DNA from: Thermococcus sp.
GTDB lineage: Archaea > Methanobacteriota_B > Thermococci > Thermococcales > Thermococcaceae
Assembly: GCF_027066465.1 (NCBI RefSeq)
Contig: NZ_JAMONU010000169.1
Span: 1-6,760 of the forward strand
Reading direction: 5' to 3'
DNA length: 6,760 nt
In this document: one piece after another, positions 1-5,513 of the stretch
How positions within the stretch are numbered: position 1 is the stretch's first letter
Layout: each line of letters opens with the position of its first letter
Notes under the pieces: model-generated
What the model was told of the DNA's origin: nothing
The model's input: the letters and a program-made list of their open reading frames with translations, nothing else
The model's database searches: none
Made by a program: the position numbers and the translations under genes

Positions 1-607
1 GAACCCGAAAGTCTTTCATGGCCAAGGGTATCGTTGATTTTGTGAGGATAACCATATACGACACTACGGCGTGATAGCCTCCGGGGTACCCCCTAACCGA
101 GGGGAACGGCGCCCCTTGGGGAAACATGGAGTTCGAGAGAAGTGTGTATCGAATCTTAACCGCATGGAAGAAGTTATCAACGTTGTCCGTTGGGTAGGTA
201 TACGCAATGAAATGCACCAAAACGACCGCTGTGATTGGAAGGAGGAACTTCAAAACGTCCCTGAGAGGGACGTTAAAGCCTCTCCCGCTTGAGGGAAGGA
301 AGTTCGAAACAATGACAATAAGAGTGTAAAAGGTTGCGGCTTCTTTAACCCCAACCCCAAGAAGGCTACTAACGTAGAACAATATTATCAAAACCGAGAA
401 GCCCACAGCGGGACTAAGGGAGAGCAGTTCAAAAAGGGAGCGCTCTTTGGGGAGAAGATATCTGAGAAGGTTAAAGCCCAGGATGGCCGGCACAAAGAAA
501 GCCGCGTATGAGCTGTGAAACACGACCGACAGGGATAGAAGGATAGCAGTAAGGCCAATCCTGATTTCAAGCTCCGTGAACGAAACTGATTTAGCCATAA
601 AGCCCAT
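1..607 (-). CDS. Multi-pass membrane protein, N-terminal part, possibly a GT-C-like glycosyltransferase (runs off left edge)
   Basis: An uninterrupted minus-strand frame runs from ATG at 605-607 to the window edge, giving the first 202 codons; the C-terminus is missing. The product is strongly hydrophobic: likely membrane segments lie near residues 17-45, 63-84, 90-103 and 119-137, separated by short charged loops. After the fourth segment comes a stretch with FHAVKIRY (about 147-154) and a P-Q-G...Y-P-G-G-Y-H pattern (about 163-179). An acidic/His region followed by a Pro-Gly-Tyr-His loop outside the membrane resembles the first extracytoplasmic loop of GT-C enzymes (GT39-like, polyprenyl-phosphate sugar donors), but I cannot name a family. 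A second ATG at 596-598 is an alternative start; the promoter position allows both. The 607 start would be almost leaderless. GC in the two 60-base lines I counted is 42-47%, against about 60% in a line of the divergent gene, partly because hydrophobic codons are T-rich. That it is a coding membrane protein is well supported; the enzyme assignment is inference. Confidence 0.72.
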   Translation of the reverse strand, partial: MGFMAKSVSFTELEIRIGLTAILLSLSVVFHSSYAAFFVPAILGFNLLRYLLPKERSLFELLSLSPAVGFSVLIILFYVSSLLGVGVKEAATFYTLIVIVSNFLPSSGRGFNVPLRDVLKFLLPITAVVLVHFIAYTYPTDNVDNFFHAVKIRYTLLSNSMFPQGAPFPSVRGYPGGYHAVVSYMVILTKSTIPLAMKDFRV

Positions 608-623
608 CAAAGATTGGAATGGC

Positions 624-640
624 AAAAGATATTTATAAAA
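624..640. promoter_or_regulatory. Shared divergent promoter with palindromic TATA box
   Basis: TTTATAAA at 632-639 is a perfect palindrome and matches the archaeal TATA consensus on both strands. On the plus strand it is preceded by the purine-rich AAAAGA (624-629), a plausible BRE, and would start transcription near 658-662, just before the GGTGA of the HEAT-repeat gene. On the minus strand the start would fall near 609-613, giving an almost leaderless message for the membrane protein. The minus-side BRE is poor, so the plus direction is probably stronger. Start sites are inferred from the usual TATA spacing of about 25 bases. Confidence 0.6.
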
Positions 641-670
641 GTGATGGAAAATAGTAGAAAGGTGAGAAAA

Positions 671-1234
671 ATGCCGCTCTTCGGCTTTGGTTCCAAAAAG
701 AAGAAGGTTCGAGAGATGCTTGAGAACGGACAGTTCGACTTACTCGTTCAGGAAGCCCTCAAAGACAAGAAGACGATGAGGGCGCTGTTCGAACTACTCG
801 ACGACCAGAACCCGGGCATAGTAGGCGACGCACTGCTAACAATCACGCAGATTCTTGAAACCGACAAGAACGTCCTGAAGGAATACATAAACGAAGAATC
901 CTTCAAAAAACTTATGAACTTCGTCCACAGCAGGAACCCGTACATCAGAGAAAACGCCATGATGCTCGCCTACGGCCTCATCAAAGAATACCCAGAAATC
1001 GTCGGCAGATATCGTGGATGGATTGTTGAGGAGATAAAGAAAAGCCTGAGAGAGGGAACAAAGGACCAGAAAGGCTTCCTGCTCGTTGTCATAGGTGAGC
1101 TTGGACTTAGGGAACTCAAGCCCCTAGTTGAGGAACTCGTGAACGTTGAGGATAAGGTAGTTCTGCCCTTTGAGGGCAAGAAGTGGATTCCCCTTGGCCA
1201 GATAGCGAGAGAAACCCTCGAAAGGATATCCTAG
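671..1234 (+). CDS. HEAT-repeat (armadillo-like) protein, 187 aa
   Basis: This is a small soluble protein of helical pairs. After a basic N-terminus (GSKKKKVRE, residues 7-15) there are about four HEAT-like units: roughly 36-66, 76-107, 115-145 and 149-185. They show the usual L..LL.D..P.I...A...I pattern; the clearest is the unit at 76-107, with R-N-P-Y-I-R-E-N-A. There are no catalytic motifs, signal peptide or membrane segments, so a protein- or nucleic-acid-binding scaffold role is likely; the partner is unknown. The start is ATG at 671, not an upstream in-frame ATG at 614: the TATA box at 632-639 lies inside the longer frame, and GGTGA at 661-665 sits five bases before 671. The gene lies 88 bases upstream of prf1 in the same direction, but prf1 has its own promoter. 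Fold call is fairly sure; function is unknown. Confidence 0.85.
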   Translation: MPLFGFGSKKKKVREMLENGQFDLLVQEALKDKKTMRALFELLDDQNPGIVGDALLTITQILETDKNVLKEYINEESFKKLMNFVHSRNPYIRENAMMLAYGLIKEYPEIVGRYRGWIVEEIKKSLREGTKDQKGFLLVVIGELGLRELKPLVEELVNVEDKVVLPFEGKKWIPLGQIARETLERIS

Positions 1235-1257
1235 GGCTCTTCTGTGTATCTCCTCCC

Positions 1258-1270
1258 CAAACATTTATAA
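1258..1270 (+). promoter_or_regulatory. Promoter of prf1 (TATA box)
   Basis: TTTATAA at 1264-1270, preceded by CCAAACA (1257-1263) as a possible BRE, lies 53 bases before the prf1 start codon. Transcription would begin near 1290-1295, leaving a leader of about 30 bases that carries the ribosome site. A second AT-rich stretch, TTATATA at 1289-1295, is a weaker candidate and would start the message inside the ribosome site. Confidence 0.6.
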
Positions 1271-1308
1271 CGGGCCTACTCTGCCCAGTTATATAGGTCA
1301 AAAGTTTT

Positions 1309-1316
1309 GGAGGTGA
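1309..1316 (+). promoter_or_regulatory. Ribosome binding site of prf1
   Basis: GGAGGTGA is a full match to the complement of the archaeal 16S rRNA 3' end. It lies six bases before the ATG at 1323 and fixes that start. Confidence 0.85.
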
Positions 1317-1322
1317 ACGTTC

Positions 1323-2570
1323 ATGTCTCATAAATCCGCTGAAATGTACGAGCTGAAGAAGAAGGTTGAGGAACTCAAAAGCTATCGAGGTCGAGCAACT
1401 GAGCTCGTGAGCCTCTACATCCCGGCCGGCTACGACATCAACAAGGTCATGCAGCAACTCCGCGAGGAGTACGGAACGGCCCAGAACATCAAGAGCAAGT
1501 CAACTCGAAAGAACGTTCTCGGAGCGCTTGAGAGGGCCATGCAACACCTCAAGCTCTACCGAAAAACTCCAGAGAACGGCCTCGCCCTTTTCGTCGGCAA
1601 CGTCAGCGAGCAGGAGGGGGTAAGCGACATAAGACTCTGGGCAATAGTTCCGCCCGAACCGCTTAAGGTTCGCCTCTACCGATGTGACCAAACTTTTGTC
1701 ACCGAACCTCTCGAAGAGATGCTCCGCGTTAAAGATGCGTACGGTCTCATAACCGTCGAGAAGAACGAGGCCACCATCGGGCTCCTCCGGGGCAAGAGGA
1801 TTGAGGTCATAGACGAGCTCACCTCGAACGTTCCCGGAAAGACAAGGGCCGGAGGTCAGTCGGCGAGGCGTTACGAGAGAATTCGCGAGCAGGAAACCCA
1901 CGAGTTCATGAAGCGCATCGGCGAGCACGCCAATCAGGCATTTCTCCCGCTCCTTGAGAAAGGTGAGCTGAGGGGAATCATCATAGGCGGTCCCGGACCG
2001 ACCAAGGAGGAGTTCGTTGAGGGTGACTATCTCCACCACGAGCTCAAGAAGAAGATTATTGGCGTCGTAGACATAAGCTACCACGGCGAGTACGGCCTAA
2101 GGGAGCTTGTGGAGAAGGCCAGTGACATTCTCAAAGACCACGAGGCCGTAAAGGAAAAGAAGCTTATTCAAGACTTTTTCAAGCACCTCGTCAAGGACAC
2201 GGGGATGATAACCTACGGTGAGAAGGAGGTTCGCCAGGCCCTCGAGCTAGGCGCCGTTGATACGCTCCTCATCAGCGAGGGCTACGACAAGGTCCGCGTC
2301 AAGGCCAAGTGCAACAACTGCGGCTGGAGCGAGGAGAAAACGATGAGCGAGGGAGAGTTCCACGTCTACAAGAAGAAGCTGACCCACTGCCCGAAGTGCG
2401 GCAGTCAGAACATAACCTTCGAGAAGTGGGACGTCGCGGAGGAGCTCATCAAGATGGCCGAGGAAGCCGGCTCGAACGTGGAGATAATCTCCCTCGACAC
2501 CGAGGAGGGCCAGCAGTTCTACAAGGCCTTTGGAGGCCTCGGCGCGTTCCTGAGGTACAAGATTCACTGA
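1323..2570 (+). CDS. prf1: Peptide chain release factor subunit 1 (aRF1), 415 aa
   Basis: aRF1 recognises all three stop codons in the ribosomal A site and triggers hydrolysis of peptidyl-tRNA in the cytoplasm. All three eRF1-type domains are present. The N domain carries NIKS (residues 55-58) and the YxCxxxF motif as YRCDQTF (119-125), both used in stop-codon reading. The middle domain carries the catalytic GGQ (177-179) in an R-A-G-G-Q-S-A-R-R context. The C domain, which contacts aEF1A and ABCE1 in archaea, has four cysteines in two CxxC pairs (330, 333, 356, 359) that form the zinc-binding minidomain common in archaeal aRF1. Length is typical of the family. It has its own promoter and a perfect ribosome site. 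The gene ends one base before the ancestral end of the convergent relE frame. Confidence 0.98.
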   Translation: MSHKSAEMYELKKKVEELKSYRGRATELVSLYIPAGYDINKVMQQLREEYGTAQNIKSKSTRKNVLGALERAMQHLKLYRKTPENGLALFVGNVSEQEGVSDIRLWAIVPPEPLKVRLYRCDQTFVTEPLEEMLRVKDAYGLITVEKNEATIGLLRGKRIEVIDELTSNVPGKTRAGGQSARRYERIREQETHEFMKRIGEHANQAFLPLLEKGELRGIIIGGPGPTKEEFVEGDYLHHELKKKIIGVVDISYHGEYGLRELVEKASDILKDHEAVKEKKLIQDFFKHLVKDTGMITYGEKEVRQALELGAVDTLLISEGYDKVRVKAKCNNCGWSEEKTMSEGEFHVYKKKLTHCPKCGSQNITFEKWDVAEELIKMAEEAGSNVEIISLDTEEGQQFYKAFGGLGAFLRYKIH

Positions 2571-2571
2571 G

Positions 2572-2844
2572 CTACTTGTAGGCGTCCTCCCTTTTCTTAA
2601 CCTTGTGGATTAGAATCCTATGAGCCTTTCAGTTCACAGAATAGATAATGCGGTATTCGCCGATTCTAACACGATAAATATCAAGGTCTCCGGAGCCTTT
2701 AAGTTTGACTATATCAAATCTGTCCCTAGGAACCGCCTCATATCTAAGTGCGTCTTTTAACTCCAGAAATTTTCTGAGGTTGGCCTTTGGTAAGGACTTC
2801 AGAGCCTTAACTGCCTCTTTCTTTATTTTGACCTCGAAAGTCAT
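2572..2844 (-). pseudogene. relE: relE-type toxin interrupted by an in-frame TGA (71 of 90 codons)
   Basis: The frame starts with ATG at 2842-2844, overlapping the relB stop by four bases (ATGA), with GGAGGAGGA at 2848-2856 as ribosome site. It encodes a RelE/ParE-fold toxin that in family members cleaves ribosome-bound mRNA: V-K-I-K-K-E-A-V-K-A-L-K-S-L-P-K near the N-terminus, then G-S-G-D-L-D-I-Y-R-V-R-I-G-E-Y-R-I-I-Y-S-V-N. Translation stops at TGA (2629-2631) after 71 residues. Past that stop the same frame stays open for 18 more codons reading KAHRILIHKVKKREDAYK, then TAG at 2572-2574. With the TGA read as Trp the total is 90 residues, the length I recall for P. horikoshii RelE, which has S-V-N-W-K at this point. 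The missing part carries the last strand and an Arg at position 85, the position reported as essential in the Pyrococcus toxin. The truncated product is therefore probably inactive. A sequencing error (TGG read as TGA) would give the same picture. Confidence 0.8.
2592..2598 (+). terminator. Possible T-rich terminator after prf1
   Basis: TTTTCTT follows the prf1 stop by about 20 bases without a hairpin. Archaeal RNA polymerase can terminate on T-rich stretches alone, but this one is short and lies within the old relE 3' end, so the call is weak. Confidence 0.25.
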
Positions 2845-3059
2845 GAGTCCTCCTCCAGAATCCGCTCAAGCTCGTCCGCGTCAATCCAGTCCTCTTCCTT
2901 GAAATCTCTTGCCTCCCTCTCTATCTCCTCAATTTCTTCATCGGAGAGTTCAGCCCTCATAATGGGAACCAGCATAGCCTCAAGACGCTGGATTTCCACC
3001 TTCAGACGCTCAAGCTCCTCCATAACATACCGCACGTTAGTGTCGCTTACCCTCTCCAT
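2841..3059 (-). CDS. relB: RelB-type antitoxin, 72 aa
   Basis: This small acidic antitoxin is first in the pair and is translationally coupled to relE. The N-terminal half is a long amphipathic helix (about residues 11-35, with E-E-L-E-R-L-K-V-E-I-Q-R-L-E-A-M-L), nearly identical to the helix of P. horikoshii RelB as I remember it. The C-terminal half is acidic and contains the D-W-I-D-A-D-E-L motif (56-63). In that family RelB wraps around RelE along its length and blocks entry to the ribosomal A site. It shows no ribbon-helix-helix or other DNA-binding domain. The start is supported by GGTGGG at 3063-3068, three bases upstream. The frame is intact although its partner is truncated. Confidence 0.88.
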   Translation of the reverse strand: MERVSDTNVRYVMEELERLKVEIQRLEAMLVPIMRAELSDEEIEEIEREARDFKEEDWIDADELERILEEDS

Positions 3060-3090
3060 GTTCCCACCGCTTCAAATTCTTTCGGGCATG

Positions 3091-3106
3091 ATATTTTAAT
3101 TTTCCC
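3091..3106 (-). promoter_or_regulatory. Probable promoter of relBE
   Basis: Read on the minus strand, purine-rich GGGGAAAA is followed by TTAAAATAT (3091-3099), a fair BRE plus TATA pair. The predicted start near 3068-3072 gives a leader of about ten bases that still contains the GGTGGG ribosome site at 3063-3068. No other good box lies closer to the relB start. Confidence 0.45.
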
Positions 3107-3164
3107 CTCGATTCGCTCAACCAAATGATGCAACGAAATTATACATCGTTTTGGGAACCTTTAA

Positions 3165-3203
3165 GTACCGGTACCGATACTTAGTATCGGGGGCGATACT
3201 TAG
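3165..3203. repeat. Cluster of nested palindromes and a direct repeat in the argS-relB spacer
   Basis: Three perfect palindromic elements sit within 39 bases: GTACCGGTAC at 3165-3174; CCGATACTTAGTATCGG at 3174-3190 (8-base arms around one T); and AGTATCGGGGGCGATACT at 3183-3200 (7-base arms, 4-base loop). The last two share the middle arm, so the CGATACT unit occurs three times in alternating orientation. CGATACTTAG also occurs as a direct repeat at 3175-3184 and 3194-3203, 19 bases apart. It lies 37-75 bases past the argS stop and more than 60 bases upstream of the likely relBE TATA box. It could be a protein-binding operator or a 3' hairpin of the argS message with two mutually exclusive folds. 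No T run follows it in the argS direction, so it is not a standard intrinsic terminator. Confidence 0.75.
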
Positions 3204-3239
3204 CCAGCTGTAGTGTAGAAGAGAAATAGGGGATAACCC

Positions 3240-5162
3240 TCACATCTTCTCCGGCGCCTCTATGCCGAGTAGCTCCAGTCCGTTCCTGAGCACTTGCTTG
3301 ACCGCCAGAACGAGGAGCAGGCGCTCTTCTCTAATTCCCTCTTCAGCTTTAAGCACCGGGTGGTCCATATAGAACTTGTTGAAGAGCGAGGCCAATTCGT
3401 TGAGGTAGGCCGGAATCAGGTGAGGCTTGATGTCCCTGCCCGCGCTCTCTATTACCTTCGGGAACTCCGCGAGGAGTTTTATGAGCTCCTTCTCGCGGAG
3501 GGTGAGCTTCGAGAAGTCGGCCTTTTCAAGCAAAGCTTTCCAGTCGGTCTCGACTCCGCTCTCCCCTGCCCTCCTCAGGATTGAGGCACAGCGGGCGTGG
3601 GCGTACTGTATGTACGGCGCGCTCTCCCCCTCGAAGTTGAGCACATCGTCCCAGCGGAATGTTATGACCTTGTCCGGGCTGTACTTGACGAGGTTGAAGC
3701 GAACCGCGCCGACTCCAACCGCTTCGGCTATCCTGTCCTTCTCCTCTTCGCTTAGGTTCGGGTTCTTCCCCTCGACCAGCTCCCTCGCCCTCTGAACGGC
3801 CTCGTTGAGGACCTCATCTACGGTGAAGCCGACCCACGTTCCCCTCCTGCCCGAGAACTTACCTTCTGGTCTGACAACGTGCTCGTAGGCCAGGTGGTGG
3901 AAGTTCTCCGCGCTTTCCTTGAAGCCGAGGAGCTGGAGAGCGTACTTAATCGCCATCTGGGGGTGCCTCTGCTCCGCTCCGATGACGTTTATCACGATGT
4001 CCCCCCTGCCGAACCTGCCGGGCATTTCCTCGCCATCAGGGGCAGTTGTCCACGTCTCGTGGTTCTCAACCCTGTCCCAGAGCTTGTAGAGCATATCAGC
4101 TTTCACCTTGCCAAACTTCCAGAGGTGATAGGCTATGTCCTTGCCGGTGTAGGTTGCCGTTCCGTCGCTCCTTTTGAGAACCAGAAACGGGTTCTTCATG
4201 TCAGGGAAGAGCTTTCTGAGGTCCATTACAAACGCTCCCTTGTACTTGCCCTCCTTCCCCCAGAAGAAGTTCTCGTTGGACTCGATTAGCTGGTAGGCCT
4301 CCTCGAAGATTCCGCTCCGCATTATGTCGCTCTCCCAGCTGAGCAGGTCGTAGGCGATGCCCATTCTGTAGGTTGTGAGCATCTGAGCTTTAACGACGCG
4401 CTCCGCCAATTTTCTTCCGATTTCGGCTATCTCGTTGTTTCCCTCTTCGAGTTTCTTCATGAGCTCGCGAACCTCTTTATCCACCTCGGGGTTCTCCTCA
4501 AGCTTTTTGTTAACCTCCACGTAGAGCAGACCCATGACGTGGTCTATGAAGTCCTCCTTCAGGCCCTTCTCCCTCAGCTCTGCCTCAATCCTTTCGAGCT
4601 CCTCCTTCATGTTGAGGTAGCCCCAGAGAACCTGCGCGAACTGCACTCCGAGGTCGTCGATGTAGTTCTGAACTTCAACCTTGTAGCCGAGCTTTCTCAT
4701 TATTCTCGCCATCGTGTCGCCCAAAACCGCGTTCCTCGCGTGCCCCATGTGGAGCGGTTTGGTCGGATTGACTGAGGTGTGCTCGACGATGGCCTTTTTA
4801 CCCCTCCCGATTTCGCTCTCACCGTAGGTGCTTTCCTTCTCAAGGATTTCCCTAACCAGCTCGCGCCCGAAGTAGGAGTAGTCAACGTAGAAGTTGATGT
4901 AGCCGTTAACCGCTTTAATCTCGACTATGCCCTCGGGCTTCTCGATTCGCTCGACGAGTTCCTCCGCTATGAGCTTCGGGGCCTTTCGAAAGACCCTCGC
5001 GAGCTGAAACGCTATGGCCGTTCCGAAGTCGCCGAGCTCAAGGCTTGGCGTATCGTCAAAGACTATCTCACCGCTCCACTCCTTTCCGGCCTCGGTGAGC
5101 ATCTCGTCCAGTGCCTTCTGTAGGGAAAGCCTCGCCCTCTCCTGTATCTCCTTATAGACCAT
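3240..5162 (-). CDS. argS: Arginyl-tRNA synthetase, 640 aa
   Basis: This class I aminoacyl-tRNA synthetase charges tRNA-Arg with arginine using ATP in the cytoplasm. Residues 1-115 form the additional N-terminal domain (Add-1) with the L-G-D-F-G-T motif at 43-48. The Rossmann catalytic core follows, with the HIGH signature as HMGH (138-141) in V-N-P-T-K-P-L-H-M-G-H-A-R-N-A and the Y-I-D-D-L-G motif (167-172). The KMSK loop reads KFSGR (435-439), the form I recall for Pyrococcus ArgRS. The C-terminal DALR-type anticodon-binding helical domain starts near 510 with E-G-E-S-A-P-Y-I-Q-Y-A-H-A-R. It ends E-A-P-E-K-M. I chose ATG at 5160-5162 rather than the in-frame GTG at 5180: the TATA box at 5193-5200 predicts a transcript start near 5170-5173, inside the longer frame, and GGTGGTGA (5165-5172) directly precedes the ATG. 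Full length, no breaks. Confidence 0.97.
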   Translation of the reverse strand: MVYKEIQERARLSLQKALDEMLTEAGKEWSGEIVFDDTPSLELGDFGTAIAFQLARVFRKAPKLIAEELVERIEKPEGIVEIKAVNGYINFYVDYSYFGRELVREILEKESTYGESEIGRGKKAIVEHTSVNPTKPLHMGHARNAVLGDTMARIMRKLGYKVEVQNYIDDLGVQFAQVLWGYLNMKEELERIEAELREKGLKEDFIDHVMGLLYVEVNKKLEENPEVDKEVRELMKKLEEGNNEIAEIGRKLAERVVKAQMLTTYRMGIAYDLLSWESDIMRSGIFEEAYQLIESNENFFWGKEGKYKGAFVMDLRKLFPDMKNPFLVLKRSDGTATYTGKDIAYHLWKFGKVKADMLYKLWDRVENHETWTTAPDGEEMPGRFGRGDIVINVIGAEQRHPQMAIKYALQLLGFKESAENFHHLAYEHVVRPEGKFSGRRGTWVGFTVDEVLNEAVQRARELVEGKNPNLSEEEKDRIAEAVGVGAVRFNLVKYSPDKVITFRWDDVLNFEGESAPYIQYAHARCASILRRAGESGVETDWKALLEKADFSKLTLREKELIKLLAEFPKVIESAGRDIKPHLIPAYLNELASLFNKFYMDHPVLKAEEGIREERLLLVLAVKQVLRNGLELLGIEAPEKM

Positions 5163-5190
5163 CTTCACCACCGCCGGCACTACTACCTAA

Positions 5191-5207
5191 CCTTTAAAAA
5201 GTTCTCC
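5191..5207. promoter_or_regulatory. Shared divergent promoter of argS and the lplB-like operon
   Basis: TTTAAA at 5193-5198 is palindromic within CCTTTAAAAAG. On the minus strand GGAGAAC (5201-5207 read in reverse) plus TTTTTAAA makes a good BRE and TATA box for argS. On the plus strand TTTAAAAA predicts a start near 5219-5223, giving an almost leaderless message with ATG at 5226. The plus-side BRE is poor. The only other gene-start region with such a layout is at 632-639. Confidence 0.6.
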
Positions 5208-5225
5208 CGCGAGTTTACAACGGGG

Positions 5226-5510
5226 ATGGGTATGAAGCACCACATCGGTGAGCACAAGGCCAAGAAGGGTCTCATAAGGATTGAGTTCGACGAGGAGAAC
5301 GGCGTTGCCGAGCACGTTAAGATTACGGGAGACTTCTTCGTGCATCCTGAAGAAACGATACACGAACTTGAGGAACGACTCGAGGGGCACAGGATAGAGG
5401 AGCTTGAGCACATAATCGACGAGTTCTTCGCGATGCGTCTCGACGTGGAGATGCCCTACGTGAACGTTGAGGACTTCAAGATTGCCCTCAAGAAAGCTAT
5501 CAAAGGGTGA
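5226..5510 (+). CDS. Stand-alone lipoate-protein ligase C-terminal domain protein (LplB-like), 94 aa
   Basis: This small soluble protein resembles the accessory C-terminal domain of lipoate-protein ligases (Lip_prot_lig_C). The family signature is the V-K-I-T-G-D-F-F-V-H-P-E-E stretch at residues 31-43, followed by a helical E-L-E-E-R-L-E-G segment and a C-terminal helix rich in Lys. In Thermoplasma the ligase is split into LplA and a separate LplB, and LplB is needed for forming lipoyl-AMP; this gene looks like the LplB half. No LplA partner lies in the window. There is no good ribosome site before ATG 5226; the predicted transcript start at about 5219-5223 suggests a leaderless message. ATG at 5232 is an alternative, two codons shorter. 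It is first in an operon with the SpoIIM-like gene, three bases downstream. The family call rests on motif recall, not a search. Confidence 0.7.
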   Translation: MGMKHHIGEHKAKKGLIRIEFDEENGVAEHVKITGDFFVHPEETIHELEERLEGHRIEELEHIIDEFFAMRLDVEMPYVNVEDFKIALKKAIKG

Positions 5511-5513
5511 AGG

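Noticed and set aside
71..292. Plus-strand open frame of 73 codons
   Set aside because: It is rich in Arg and Asn with no recognisable fold, has no promoter or ribosome site, and lies antisense to the membrane-protein gene.
225..316. Hairpin AACGTCCC-TGAGA-GGGACGTT followed by a CCTCTCCC...GAGGGAAGGAAGTTC stretch, resembling the right end and omega RNA of an IS200/IS605 (TnpB) element
   Set aside because: The stretch lies inside an uninterrupted minus-strand frame that runs from 607 to the window edge and encodes a credible membrane protein. No TnpB motifs are found in any frame here.
614..670. Upstream in-frame ATG extending the HEAT-repeat gene by 19 residues
   Set aside because: The extension spans the TATA box at 632-639, so it would not be transcribed, and a ribosome site sits just before the ATG at 671.
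1500..2084. Long minus-strand open frame of 194 codons inside prf1
   Set aside because: It is a shadow of the GC-rich prf1 coding frame, whose product has all the family motifs; the antisense product resembles nothing known to me.
2629..2631. TGA in relE as a selenocysteine codon
   Set aside because: Thermococcales are not known to use selenocysteine, relatives have Trp here, and RelE toxins contain no selenocysteine.
3110..3239. Possible C/D box guide RNA or other small RNA in the argS-relB spacer (ATGATGC at 3124-3130)
   Set aside because: The C box does not fit RTGATGA and no D box (CTGA) lies at a suitable distance.
5163..5180. GTG start for argS at 5180
   Set aside because: The TATA box at 5193-5200 predicts a transcript start downstream of this GTG, and a ribosome site directly precedes the ATG at 5162.
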